From assembly GCA_024695225.1 (NCBI GenBank), contig JAILIO010000227.1, positions 1-33,342 on the forward strand: DNA of 33,342 nt. The letters run 5' to 3'. This document shows positions 8,951-17,055 of the stretch, piece by piece. The notes below the pieces were generated by a model. The model was not told where the DNA came from. It made no database searches and saw only the letters and a program-made list of their open reading frames with translations. Made by a program: the position numbers and the translations under genes. Origin of the DNA: Lachnospiraceae bacterium (GTDB taxonomy: Bacteria; Bacillota; Clostridia; Lachnospirales; Lachnospiraceae). Each line of letters begins with the position of its first letter. Positions within the stretch are counted from its first letter, which is position 1.

Positions 8951-8966
8951 ATGCCCTGCAGGGCAT
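8951..8966. repeat. 16-bp perfect palindrome between the two G3E GTPase genes
   Basis: ATGCCCTGCAGGGCAT reads the same on both strands and sits in the 62-bp gap between the two CobW-type genes. It could be a protein-binding operator or a small RNA stem. No T run follows, so it does not look like an intrinsic terminator. It does not match the classical AT-rich Zur or Fur boxes. Confidence 0.5.
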
Positions 8967-9003
8967 GCACATACTGTGATATGGCTATGAAAGGTATTTT
9001 TGA

Positions 9004-9942
9004 ATGAAACCGGTATATGTTATAAACGGCTTCCTGGACAGCGGGAAGACGCAGTTTATCGCTTTTACAATGGAACAGCGCTATTTTGCCATAGGCGGGC
9101 GCACCCTCCTTCTCTTATGCGAGGAGGGGGAAAACGAATACGGAGATATGCTCCTCAGGACCACCCGGACTGTCATCCACAAGATAGATGATCTCTCAGA
9201 GTTCACTCCCGAAAATATGCGGGAACTGGACAGGAAATACAAGCCTGAACGCATACTGATCGAGTGGAACGGGATGTGGGATTTCCGGAAGCTTTGTCTC
9301 TCCGACAACTGGTATATAGAGCAGATAGTCACAAATATAGATGCATCTACCTTCAAGATCTATTATTCCAACATGAAATCTCTCCTGGCTGAGATGGTGA
9401 GGAGAAGCGAACTTGTGATCTTCAACAGATGCGACGGCCTGCCGGAATCGGACCTGAATTCCTTCAAGAGAAACGTGAAGGCGGTGGCGCTGCAGTCTGA
9501 TATCATCTTTGAGGACAAAAACGGTGAGATAACTTCTATCCTGGAGGACGATCTGCCCTACGACCTGAATTCCCCGGTGCTGGAACTGGACGAACGCGGT
9601 TACGGCATATGGTTCATAGATATGATGGACCATGCGGACAGGTATCTGGGAAAGACCATCGAATATGTGGGACAGGTGATGAAACCCGAGGGAGACAAGG
9701 GTGGATATATGGTGCCCGGCAGGCTTGCAATGACCTGCTGCGCCGCCGATATGAGTTTTCTGGGTTATCCCTGTTTCACGGATAAGCTGTCTTCATTTAA
9801 AGAACGCGACTGGGTAAAAGTCAAAGCGAGGGTGAGTCTGGAGCATTTCAAGGATTACGGCGACGAGGAAGGTCCTGTGCTGCATGCAGAGGATATCGTT
9901 TCCGCCCCTAAACCTGCTCAGGAGCTCATAAGTTTCTCATGA
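9004..9942 (+). CDS. CobW-like GTPase fused to a TIGR03943/DUF1980-like C-terminal domain
   Basis: The N-terminal part is a G3E-type P-loop GTPase with Walker A NGFLDSGKTQFI at residues 8-19 and a guanine-recognition motif NRCD at 141-144. It lacks the CxCC metal motif at the usual place and has CEEGENEYG there instead. Residues ~199-312 resemble the C-terminal, OB-like part of YcgQ/TIGR03943 (DUF1980) proteins, including the diagnostic GRLAMTCCAADMSFLGY at about 239-255. DUF1980 proteins are normally partners of YcgR/YraQ-type permeases. No permease gene is in this window. A role in metal or cofactor handling is inferred from the family only. The SD is weak (AAAGG). The stop overlaps prfC (ATGA). 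Confidence 0.82.
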   Translation: MKPVYVINGFLDSGKTQFIAFTMEQRYFAIGGRTLLLLCEEGENEYGDMLLRTTRTVIHKIDDLSEFTPENMRELDRKYKPERILIEWNGMWDFRKLCLSDNWYIEQIVTNIDASTFKIYYSNMKSLLAEMVRRSELVIFNRCDGLPESDLNSFKRNVKAVALQSDIIFEDKNGEITSILEDDLPYDLNSPVLELDERGYGIWFIDMMDHADRYLGKTIEYVGQVMKPEGDKGGYMVPGRLAMTCCAADMSFLGYPCFTDKLSSFKERDWVKVKARVSLEHFKDYGDEEGPVLHAEDIVSAPKPAQELISFS

Positions 9943-11534
9943 TGAACAGGACAGAAGAGATCAACAGAAGGCGAACCTTTGCCATCATATCCCACCCGGA
10001 CGCGGGAAAGACCACCCTTACGGAAAAGTTCCTGCTGTACGGCGGCGCCATAAACCTGGCGGGGAGCGTGAAGGGAAAAGCCACTGCAAGACATGCGGTC
10101 TCCGACTGGATGGAGATAGAGAAGGAGAGAGGTATCTCCGTCACTTCAAGCGTCCTGCAGTTTGAATATGAGGGCTTTTGCATCAATATACTGGACACCC
10201 CGGGACACCAGGATTTCTCAGAGGACACATACAGGACCCTTATGGCTGCCGATTCCGCAGTGATGGTGATCGATGCAGCCAAGGGAGTTGAGGCTCAGAC
10301 CAGGAAACTGTTCAAAGTCTGCGTCATGCGGCATATCCCCATATTTACATTTATAAACAAGCTGGACAGGGACGCTCTGGACACCTTTGAACTGCTGGAT
10401 AACATCGAGAAGGAGCTGGGCATAGACACCTGCCCCATGAACCTGCCAGTGGGATCCGGAAAAGATTTCAAGGGAGTTCTGGACCTCAGGGAAAATAAGA
10501 TCATCCTGTATTCGGACACTCTCAAGGGCACCAAGGAGGGGGTTGCTGAGGAGATCAGTTTAGACGACGAAAAGGCTGTGGCTGAAAAGATAGGACAGGA
10601 AGCCTGTGAAAACCTGCTGACTGAGAGGGAACTCTTCGAGGGCGCAGGCGCATCCTATGACATAGACAAAGTCAGGTCCGGCGTGCTGACCCCGGTATTT
10701 TTCGGTTCGGCCCTGACCAATTTCGGTGTGGATATTTTCCTGAAAGAGTTCCTCAGGATGTCAATGCCTCCATCCCCCAGGATGTCCGACAAGGGGGAGA
10801 TAGATACCATAGACGGAGGCTTTTCCGCCTTTGTATTCAAGATCCAGGCAAATATGAACAAGGCCCACAGGGACAGGGTGGCCTTTATGCGCATATGCTC
10901 CGGTCATTTCGATCCCTCAAAGGAGGTCAGGCATGTTCAGGGGGGCAGGGTTATGAGACTGTCCCAGCCCCAACAGATCATGGCTGATGAGCGGAAGATC
11001 CTGACGGAAGCCTATGCGGGCGACATAATCGGAGTCTTCGACCCCGGGGTGTTTTCCATAGGCGACACCATCTGTGAGCCTTCGGAGGAGTTCAGGTACG
11101 AAGGCATCCCCACGTTTGCGCCGGAACATTTCTCAAGGGTCACTCTTTTGGATACCATGAAGAGAAAGCAGTTCGTGAAGGGTGTGAACCAGATAGCCCA
11201 GGAGGGCGCCATACAGGTCTTCCAGGAGTATCAGACCGGTATGGAGGAGATCATCGTTGGGGTCGTGGGCATGCTGCAGCTGGACGTGCTGAAATTCAGG
11301 CTCACAAATGAATACAATGTGGAGATCAGACTGGATCCCCTGCCTTACGAGTATATCAGGTGGGTGGACAATGCCGAGGAGATGGACATCGGCAATATGA
11401 CAGGCACCAGCGATATGCATAAGATCAGGGACCTTAAGGGAAATGTGCTGCTCTTATTTGTCAACGAGTGGAGCCCCCAGATGACAGTTGAGAGAAATAA
11501 GGGCCTTAAACTTTCAGAGTTCGGAAGGAACTGA
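9939..11534 (+). CDS. prfC: Peptide chain release factor 3
   Basis: Translational GTPase that removes RF1/RF2 from the ribosome after termination. The GTPase domain shows P-loop ISHPDAGKTTLTEKF at residues 17-31, switch II DTPGHQDFSEDTYR and NKLDRD. The N-terminal signature NRRRTFAIISHPDAGKTT and the C-terminal segment EWSPQMTVERNKGL are typical of RF3 rather than EF-G. The 531-residue length matches the family (about 525-530). Two adjacent in-frame ATGs exist, at 9939 and 9942. The first overlaps the upstream stop as ATGA, so translational coupling is likely. RF3 is not universal in Firmicutes. Confidence 0.97.
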   Translation: MMNRTEEINRRRTFAIISHPDAGKTTLTEKFLLYGGAINLAGSVKGKATARHAVSDWMEIEKERGISVTSSVLQFEYEGFCINILDTPGHQDFSEDTYRTLMAADSAVMVIDAAKGVEAQTRKLFKVCVMRHIPIFTFINKLDRDALDTFELLDNIEKELGIDTCPMNLPVGSGKDFKGVLDLRENKIILYSDTLKGTKEGVAEEISLDDEKAVAEKIGQEACENLLTERELFEGAGASYDIDKVRSGVLTPVFFGSALTNFGVDIFLKEFLRMSMPPSPRMSDKGEIDTIDGGFSAFVFKIQANMNKAHRDRVAFMRICSGHFDPSKEVRHVQGGRVMRLSQPQQIMADERKILTEAYAGDIIGVFDPGVFSIGDTICEPSEEFRYEGIPTFAPEHFSRVTLLDTMKRKQFVKGVNQIAQEGAIQVFQEYQTGMEEIIVGVVGMLQLDVLKFRLTNEYNVEIRLDPLPYEYIRWVDNAEEMDIGNMTGTSDMHKIRDLKGNVLLLFVNEWSPQMTVERNKGLKLSEFGRN

Positions 11535-11550
11535 TGTCCGCAATTGGATG

Positions 11551-11579
11551 CTGACAAATATTCGGATTTTTGGTATCAT
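11551..11579 (+). promoter_or_regulatory. Candidate sigma-A promoter for the yqhY-nusB operon
   Basis: CTGACA (11551-11556) and TATCAT (11574-11579) are each one mismatch from consensus and are separated by 17 bp. A transcript would start near 11586, directly before the 41-bp repeat array, so the repeats would lie in a leader of about 240 nt ahead of yqhY. Confidence 0.55.
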
Positions 11580-11587
11580 TAGACTTT

Positions 11588-11751
11588 GATATGTGCTGCG
11601 GACGATCGGATATATTATGAAATGTATCGATATGTGCTGCAGGCGATCGGATATATTATGAAATATATCGATATGTGCTGCAGGCGATCGGATATATTAT
11701 GAAATATATCGATATGTGTTGCGGACGATCGGATATATTATGTTATATAAC
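11588..11751 (+). repeat. 41-bp tandem repeat (4 units) in the yqhY leader
   Basis: Four contiguous 41-bp units (11588-11628, 11629-11669, 11670-11710, 11711-11751) run without spacers. A degenerate fifth remnant near 11780-11800 contains ATGTGTTGCAGACGATGA. Units 2 and 3 contain a perfect inverted repeat, GATATAT TATGAA ATATATC, and unit junctions carry the palindrome ATATCGATAT. If transcribed from the promoter at 11551 each unit could form a small stem-loop. Each unit also contains a TATATT that could act as a -10. Function unknown. Confidence 0.9.
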
Positions 11752-11824
11752 GATTTTGACTGAAGATGATCTGCTGCATGTGTGCATGTGTTGCAGACGA
11801 TGATTTTTAAATGAGGGTGACAAG

Positions 11825-12199
11825 ATGGCCGGAAGAAAGAAAACGGAACGGAAGACAAAGGAAACCGCAGTAGTTGAGAGCGGAAGTGAGATGAAGCTCG
11901 GATCTGTCAGTATCGCCGATGAGGTGGTGTCTTCCATCGCCACCATCGCTGCCAGTGAAGTGGACGGTGTGGCCAGCGAGATCAAAAACGGTGTGGCCCA
12001 GTCCGGCAGCGCGAAAGTCAGGGTTACCGGGAAGAACGTGGACCTGCTGTTGAACATCACGATCTCCTACGGTCACAATATCCCTGAGACCTGCGGCCAG
12101 GTTCAGAGCAGGGTCAGGACCGCTGTGGAAAACATGACGGGACTGATGGTAAAGAGCGTGAACATAAAGGTCGTAGGGGCCGAGATAGGAGCAAGGTGA
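11825..12199 (+). CDS. yqhY: Asp23/Gls24-family envelope-stress protein (YqhY type)
   Basis: A 124-residue DUF322 (Asp23/Gls24) protein. The conserved core starts at about residue 27 (SVSIADEVVSSIATIAASEVDGVA) and ends with the family's VKSVNIKVVGAEI. The N-terminal ~22 residues are a basic tail of Lys and Arg. In Bacillus the gene directly upstream of nusB is yqhY, an Asp23 paralogue linked to control of acetyl-CoA carboxylase, and the same neighbour is seen here. The accBC genes that precede it in Bacillus are absent here. It begins the nusB-xse-isp-dxs operon, with an SD-like GAGGGTG 5 nt upstream of the ATG. The exact role in this organism is not evident. Confidence 0.88.
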   Translation: MAGRKKTERKTKETAVVESGSEMKLGSVSIADEVVSSIATIAASEVDGVASEIKNGVAQSGSAKVRVTGKNVDLLLNITISYGHNIPETCGQVQSRVRTAVENMTGLMVKSVNIKVVGAEIGAR

Positions 12200-12205
12200 C
12201 TTTAT

Positions 12206-12637
12206 ATGTCACTCAGCAGACATAAAAAAAGAGAGCAGCTCTTCAAACTGCTTTTCAGGCTGGAATTCCATGACGAAATGGAAATGGAAGAACAGAAGAG
12301 GCTTTTTTTCGGGGAGAGACCGGATGGTGAACCGGAACTGACCGAGGAGGATATCTCTTCGATCAGCGGGAAATTCGACAATATCACCGGGAAACTTACG
12401 GAACTGGACGCTATGGTGTCAGAACGCACTTCCGGGTGGGATATAAACAGGATCGGGAAAGTGGAGCTTGCCATACTCAGGCTGGCTTTGTATGAAATGA
12501 TATACGATGAAGATGTGCCTGAGAGTGTTGCCATAAATGAAGCCGTCGAACTTTCCAAAAAATATGGTCAGGACAATTCTTCGTCCTTTGTAAACGGTGT
12601 ACTGGCGCTCTTTGCGCAGAAAGCAGAAGATGGCTAA
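12206..12637 (+). CDS. nusB: Transcription antitermination factor NusB
   Basis: NusB binds boxA RNA together with NusE (ribosomal protein S10) and promotes rRNA antitermination. The all-helical 143-residue protein shows the N-terminal REQLFKLLFRLEF and the C-terminal family signature ELAILRLALYEMIYDEDVP and VAINEAVELSKKYG, ending FVNGVLALF. Length is normal. It starts 6 bp after yqhY with an SD-like AAGGTG overlapping the yqhY stop, and overlaps the start of xseA. In Bacillus folD lies between nusB and xseA. That gene is absent here. Confidence 0.95.
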   Translation: MSLSRHKKREQLFKLLFRLEFHDEMEMEEQKRLFFGERPDGEPELTEEDISSISGKFDNITGKLTELDAMVSERTSGWDINRIGKVELAILRLALYEMIYDEDVPESVAINEAVELSKKYGQDNSSSFVNGVLALFAQKAEDG

Positions 12638-14042
12638 CGTCTCTAACATCTATTCGGTGTCTCAGATCACCGATTATATCAAGAGTATTTTAACAACTGA
12701 TACGTTGTTGAATGATATCAACGTCACCGGTGAGATCAGCAATTATTCTGTATCCAAATCAGGACATATATATTTTACCCTTAAGGACAGCAACACCCAG
12801 ATACCCTGCGTCATGTTTAAAGGAAAGATAAATAAGGGGCTGAGTTTTGATCCTGCTAACGGGGATAAGGTAACAGTCAAGGGGAGTGTGGATGTTTATA
12901 AAGAGGGAGGCAGGTACCAGCTTTACGCAGACAAGATTGAGCGTTCCGGCGTGGGAGAACTGTTTCGCAAGTTTGGAGAACTGAAAGTAAAACTTGAAGA
13001 AATGGGGATGTTCGATCGGTCCCATAAAAAGCCCCTTCCCCGGTATGTAAGCACTCTGGGGGTTGTGACGGCACCCGGAGGAGCCGCCGTAAGAGATATC
13101 ATAAAGACCGTGAGGCGTCATGCCCCGGGGGTTCAGATCATTTTGTATCCGACCCTGGTACAGGGGAAAGATGCTGCAGAGGGTATAGCTCAGGGCATAC
13201 AGGCATTGCAGTATACGGAAGCCCAGGTCATCATAGTAGGGCGCGGAGGCGGTTCCATCGAAGACCTTTGGGCGTTTAACGAGATGCCGGTGATACAGGC
13301 GGTCTTTAATTCTGAGATACCCATAATTTCCGGTGTGGGTCACGAGACAGACACCACCCTCTGCGATCTGGTGGCTGACTGTATCGCGTCCACCCCCACA
13401 GCTGCAGCGGAGATCGCGGTGAGCGGCACAGAACAGCTGGATAAAAGTATCAGGGAAATGAATGCGAAACTGGACAGTCTTATGAAAGCCTGTGTCAGGG
13501 AATACGGGATAAGGCTTAAAGAAGATATGTCAAGGCTCGACCTGCCCTGGGAGAGGACTCTTCAGAGATACAAAGACCATGTGAGGGATGACAGACCCCG
13601 GATGCTGCTCTCCTGGGAGAAGCTGGTATCCGTTTACAAAAACCGGACGGGAAACGATCTCACCAGGATCGGAATGCCCTGGCAGATGAATCTCAGGCGG
13701 TACAGGGAAAGGGTAAATAAGGACAATCTCAGACTGTCAAATCAAAGTCCCGAACGCAAGGTCAGAGATTATGAGAACAGGCTTGCTCATCTGTACGACA
13801 GAGCGGAGGCTTTGATCAACGCCAGGATAGAAAAGGAAAAGGGAAGATGCCGCATGGATCACGCGTCGCTCAAGGCCCTGTCCCCGGCTGAGAGGCTGAG
13901 CCAGGGGTACTCATTTACGGAAGATGAGAACGGTGTTCCCCTAAAGAGTGTAGGCGATGTGAAAAAGGGTATGGCGGTCAGAACTTATTTGAAGGGCGGA
14001 CATATAACATCCGAAGTCATGGAGGTTACGGAAGATGAGTGA
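12630..14042 (+). CDS. xseA: Exodeoxyribonuclease VII large subunit
   Basis: Large subunit of exonuclease VII, which degrades single-stranded DNA from both ends together with XseB. The N-terminal OB-fold segment is VTGEISNYSVSKSGHIYFTL. The catalytic domain shows GVVTAPGGAAVRDI, GRGGGSIEDLWAFNE and GHETDTTLCDLVAD followed by ASTPTAAAE. A long coiled-coil region and the conserved tail ALSPAERLSQGYSF follow. The first motif has AP-G where the family usually has SPTG, a mild deviation. The ORF-track start at 12597 lies inside nusB. The ATG at 12630 (MANVSNIYSVSQIT) matches family N-termini and gives 470 residues. The 3' end overlaps xseB by 8 bp. Confidence 0.95.
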   Translation: MANVSNIYSVSQITDYIKSILTTDTLLNDINVTGEISNYSVSKSGHIYFTLKDSNTQIPCVMFKGKINKGLSFDPANGDKVTVKGSVDVYKEGGRYQLYADKIERSGVGELFRKFGELKVKLEEMGMFDRSHKKPLPRYVSTLGVVTAPGGAAVRDIIKTVRRHAPGVQIILYPTLVQGKDAAEGIAQGIQALQYTEAQVIIVGRGGGSIEDLWAFNEMPVIQAVFNSEIPIISGVGHETDTTLCDLVADCIASTPTAAAEIAVSGTEQLDKSIREMNAKLDSLMKACVREYGIRLKEDMSRLDLPWERTLQRYKDHVRDDRPRMLLSWEKLVSVYKNRTGNDLTRIGMPWQMNLRRYRERVNKDNLRLSNQSPERKVRDYENRLAHLYDRAEALINARIEKEKGRCRMDHASLKALSPAERLSQGYSFTEDENGVPLKSVGDVKKGMAVRTYLKGGHITSEVMEVTEDE

Positions 14043-14295
14043 AGAAGCAAAAAAAGAAATGGAAGAAAAGAGTATCGATGAGCTTTTAAGCGAGGCGGAA
14101 GCCAGGATAAGCGCCCTGGAGGGAGGCAGGCTCTCTCTTGAGGCTGCCTTCAAAGCTTATCAGGAAGGAATGAACCTGCTGAAGGCTTCCTCCGAAAAGA
14201 TAGACATGGTCGAGAAAAAAGTTCAGCAGTTGAATTCACAGGGGGAATTGAGCCCCTTTGACGAACCTGATACGGAGGGCGACGATGGCCAGTGA
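14035..14295 (+). CDS. xseB: Exodeoxyribonuclease VII small subunit
   Basis: Small helical subunit that binds the XseA coiled coil in exonuclease VII. At 86 residues it is normal to slightly long. The recognisable core is SIDELLSEAEARISALEGG and LEAAFKAYQEGMNLLKA, with a charged C-terminal tail. Its ATG overlaps the last codons of xseA and its stop overlaps ispA, so all three are likely translationally coupled. Confidence 0.93.
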   Translation: MSEEAKKEMEEKSIDELLSEAEARISALEGGRLSLEAAFKAYQEGMNLLKASSEKIDMVEKKVQQLNSQGELSPFDEPDTEGDDGQ

Positions 14296-15193
14296 CGGAT
14301 TCAAAAGCCTTCTGAAGGAAAAGACATCTGAGGCAGAGAAGACCGTATTGTCATTTCTGCCCGAGGAATCCGGCTTTCAGCGGGATGTGGCCGAAGCTGT
14401 GAATTACGGGGTCAGGTCCGGAGGAAAGAGACTGAGGCCCATTCTGATGAAGGAAGCTTTTCTCATGTATGGAGGACAGGATCCTGCCATAGATGCGTTT
14501 ATGGCTGCCATCGAATTCATCCACAATTATTCTCTGATCCATGACGATCTGGAAGCCATGGACAACGATGAGTACCGGAGGGGAATAAAGACTACCCACG
14601 CAGTTTACGGGGAAGGCATGGGAGTCCTGGCAGGAGATGCGCTCCTGAACCTGGTCTACGAGATCACATCCTCACAGGTGATGGATTCTCCTGATATGGA
14701 GACCATGAAGAGGAGAGCCCTGGCCCAGCATATACTTGCAGACAAGGCAGGTATAAACGGTATGGTGGGAGGACAGTCAGCAGATCTGTCCGCAGAGAAG
14801 AGAGGGGAAGCATCCGAGGAACTTCTGCTCTTTATGGATGAAAAGAAGACTGCATGTCTCATGGAGGCCTCCCTTATGGCAGGAGCCGCTCTTGCGGGAG
14901 CTTCGGAGGATGACATCAGATCCATGGAGGAATGCGGCAGCGCCATGGGCATTGCCTTCCAGATAAGGGATGACATACTGGATGTGACCGGCAGCCGTGA
15001 AGAGATAGGGAAGGACGCCGGCAGCGATGAGAAAAACGGAAAAATGACCTATGTTTCCGTATATGGACTTGAGGAGTGCAGAAGGAAAGTGGAGGAGCTT
15101 ACGGACAAGGCCCTGTCCATACTTAAGGACGCAGGGGGTGACCCGGGCTTTCTGTCAGATCTGATAGCTTCACTTTCCGGGCGCAGTAAGTGA
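14285..15193 (+). CDS. ispA: Polyprenyl (farnesyl/geranyl) diphosphate synthase
   Basis: Head-to-tail prenyl transferase that condenses IPP with DMAPP/GPP. Key motifs are GGKRLRP, the first Asp-rich motif DDLEAMDNDEYRRG, the GDALL segment, and the second Asp-rich motif FQIRDDILDVTG. The DDx4D form of the first motif is of the type seen in bacterial farnesyl synthases, so FPP is the likely product, although chain length is not provable by eye. The ORF-track start at 14258 is inside xseB. The ATG at 14285 (MASDGFKSLL) overlaps the xseB stop and gives 302 residues, a normal length. It lies directly before dxs, which supplies its C5 precursors. Confidence 0.93.
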   Translation: MASDGFKSLLKEKTSEAEKTVLSFLPEESGFQRDVAEAVNYGVRSGGKRLRPILMKEAFLMYGGQDPAIDAFMAAIEFIHNYSLIHDDLEAMDNDEYRRGIKTTHAVYGEGMGVLAGDALLNLVYEITSSQVMDSPDMETMKRRALAQHILADKAGINGMVGGQSADLSAEKRGEASEELLLFMDEKKTACLMEASLMAGAALAGASEDDIRSMEECGSAMGIAFQIRDDILDVTGSREEIGKDAGSDEKNGKMTYVSVYGLEECRRKVEELTDKALSILKDAGGDPGFLSDLIASLSGRSK

Positions 15194-15195
15194 CC

Positions 15196-17055
15196 ATGCT
15201 TCTGGAACAGATAAAAAAACCAAATGACATAAAGAAGATCCCGGCATCCGACATGCCCGCGCTGGCAGCTGAGATAAGGGAATTTTTGGTGAACTCCCTG
15301 TCAGAGACAGGGGGTCATTTGGGACCGAATCTGGGCACGGTTGAACTGACCATGGCCCTTCACATGTTCCTGGATCTGCCAAAAGACAAGCTGATATGGG
15401 ATGTGGGGCATCAGAGCTATACACACAAGCTGCTCACAGGCAGGATGGATGGGTTTTCAACCCTCAGACAGTATCAGGGACTCAGCGGTTTTCCGAAGCG
15501 GAGCGAATCGGACTGTGACTGCTTTGAGACAGGTCACAGTTCCACCTCTCTTTCCGCAGGCATCGGATTTGTCCGGGCAAAGCAGCTGACCGGGGAAAAG
15601 TATACGGTGGTGTCTGTCATCGGAGACGGATCCTTCACCGGCGGGCTTGCCTATGAGGCCCTTAACAACGCGTCAAAGCTCAATACGAATTTCATTATCG
15701 TACTGAACGACAACAATATGTCCATCGCGGAAAATGTGGGCGGTGTGGCGAAATATCTGAATACGATCCGCACTGCGGACAAGTATCTTGAGTTCAGGGA
15801 TGATGTCTACAATTCCCTGAAGAAGAAATCTGCAAATAATGACAAGATAATCGAGAGTATCCGGCGTACCAAGAATACATTTAAATCATTTTTCCTGCCG
15901 GGGATGTTCTTTGAGGAGATGGGGATCACATACTTAGGCCCCGTGGACGGACATAACATAAATGAGCTCCTAAGGACCTTTAAGGAAGCCAGGCGTGTCA
16001 GGAAAGCCGTCATTGTCCATGTGAAGACAGAGAAGGGCAGGGGATATGAACCTGCCATAAAGCATCCCGCCAGGTTCCACGGCACCGGACCCTTTGACAT
16101 AGAGACGGGGATACCCAAGAATCCCCGCACTGTCGCCAATTACACGGATATCTTTTCCACAGTCATGTGCAAGATGGGAAAGAGGGATGAGAAGGTGGTG
16201 GCTGTGACTGCGGCCATGCCCGGGGGCACCGGACTGAACCGGTTCAGGAACATGTACCCGGAAAGGTTCTTCGATGTGGGTATAGCGGAAGGCCATGCGG
16301 TGACCTTCGCTGCGGGACTTGCGGCGGGAGGTCTGAAACCGGTGGTAGCCGTGTATTCATCCTTCCTGCAGAGAGCCTACGACGAGATCCTCCACGATGT
16401 GTGCAGGCAGAATCTCCCTGTGGTTTTCGCCCTGGACAGGGCGGGGATCGTGGGAGCAGACGGTGAGACACACCAGGGCATATACGATCTGTCCTATCTG
16501 TCATCCATCCCCGGTCTCACGGTGATGGCTCCGAAGAACAAATGGGAACTGTCCGATATGCTGAAATACGCAATATCCCTGGAGGCTCCCGTGGCCATCA
16601 GATATCCCAACAGGGAAGCCTACACGGGACTTGAAGAGTTCCGTGAAGAGATCATCACCGGAAAGAGCGAAGTGATCTACAGGGAGAGCGGGGTATGCCT
16701 TTTAGCTGTCGGCAGCATGGTGAGAGTCGCAGAAAAGGTGAGGGAGCGCATGAAAGAGGCGGGAAAGCCCTGCACCCTTGTAAATGCCAGATTTGTAAAG
16801 CCTCTGGATGTGGAACTGATAAGGGATCTCTGCAAGGACCATGAACTCATAGTGACCATGGAAGAAAACGAGGCAGCAGGAGGCTATGGCAGCGCAGTGT
16901 CCATGTTTATGGAGAAGGAGGGACTTAAACCCAATTTCCTGGGCATAGCCGCTCCCGACATATACATGGAGCAGGGGGCTGTCGGCGTCCTTATGGAAAA
17001 ATACGGAATGGACGACAAAAGCGTCTTTCACAGGATACAGGAAATCCTCAAATGA
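15196..17055 (+). CDS. dxs: 1-deoxy-D-xylulose-5-phosphate synthase
   Basis: Thiamine-diphosphate enzyme that condenses pyruvate and glyceraldehyde-3-phosphate, the first step of the MEP isoprenoid route. Motifs present are GGHLGPNLGTVELTMALH, DVGHQSYTHKLLTGR, the TPP-binding GDGSFTGG to NDNNMSI, GPVDGHN, the transketolase-type DVGIAEGHAVTFAAGLA with its catalytic Glu, and DRAGIVGADGETHQG. The product is about 619 residues, normal for the family. The ORF track begins at a GTG at 15190 (GTGA overlap with ispA). I prefer the ATG at 15196 (MLLEQIKKPND), which matches family N-termini, but the GTG cannot be excluded. The gene ends in an ATGA overlap with tlyA. Confidence 0.96.
   Translation: MLLEQIKKPNDIKKIPASDMPALAAEIREFLVNSLSETGGHLGPNLGTVELTMALHMFLDLPKDKLIWDVGHQSYTHKLLTGRMDGFSTLRQYQGLSGFPKRSESDCDCFETGHSSTSLSAGIGFVRAKQLTGEKYTVVSVIGDGSFTGGLAYEALNNASKLNTNFIIVLNDNNMSIAENVGGVAKYLNTIRTADKYLEFRDDVYNSLKKKSANNDKIIESIRRTKNTFKSFFLPGMFFEEMGITYLGPVDGHNINELLRTFKEARRVRKAVIVHVKTEKGRGYEPAIKHPARFHGTGPFDIETGIPKNPRTVANYTDIFSTVMCKMGKRDEKVVAVTAAMPGGTGLNRFRNMYPERFFDVGIAEGHAVTFAAGLAAGGLKPVVAVYSSFLQRAYDEILHDVCRQNLPVVFALDRAGIVGADGETHQGIYDLSYLSSIPGLTVMAPKNKWELSDMLKYAISLEAPVAIRYPNREAYTGLEEFREEIITGKSEVIYRESGVCLLAVGSMVRVAEKVRERMKEAGKPCTLVNARFVKPLDVELIRDLCKDHELIVTMEENEAAGGYGSAVSMFMEKEGLKPNFLGIAAPDIYMEQGAVGVLMEKYGMDDKSVFHRIQEILK

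Noticed and set aside
11588-11751. Possible CRISPR array
   Set aside because: The 41-bp units are directly contiguous with no unique spacers, and no cas genes are present.
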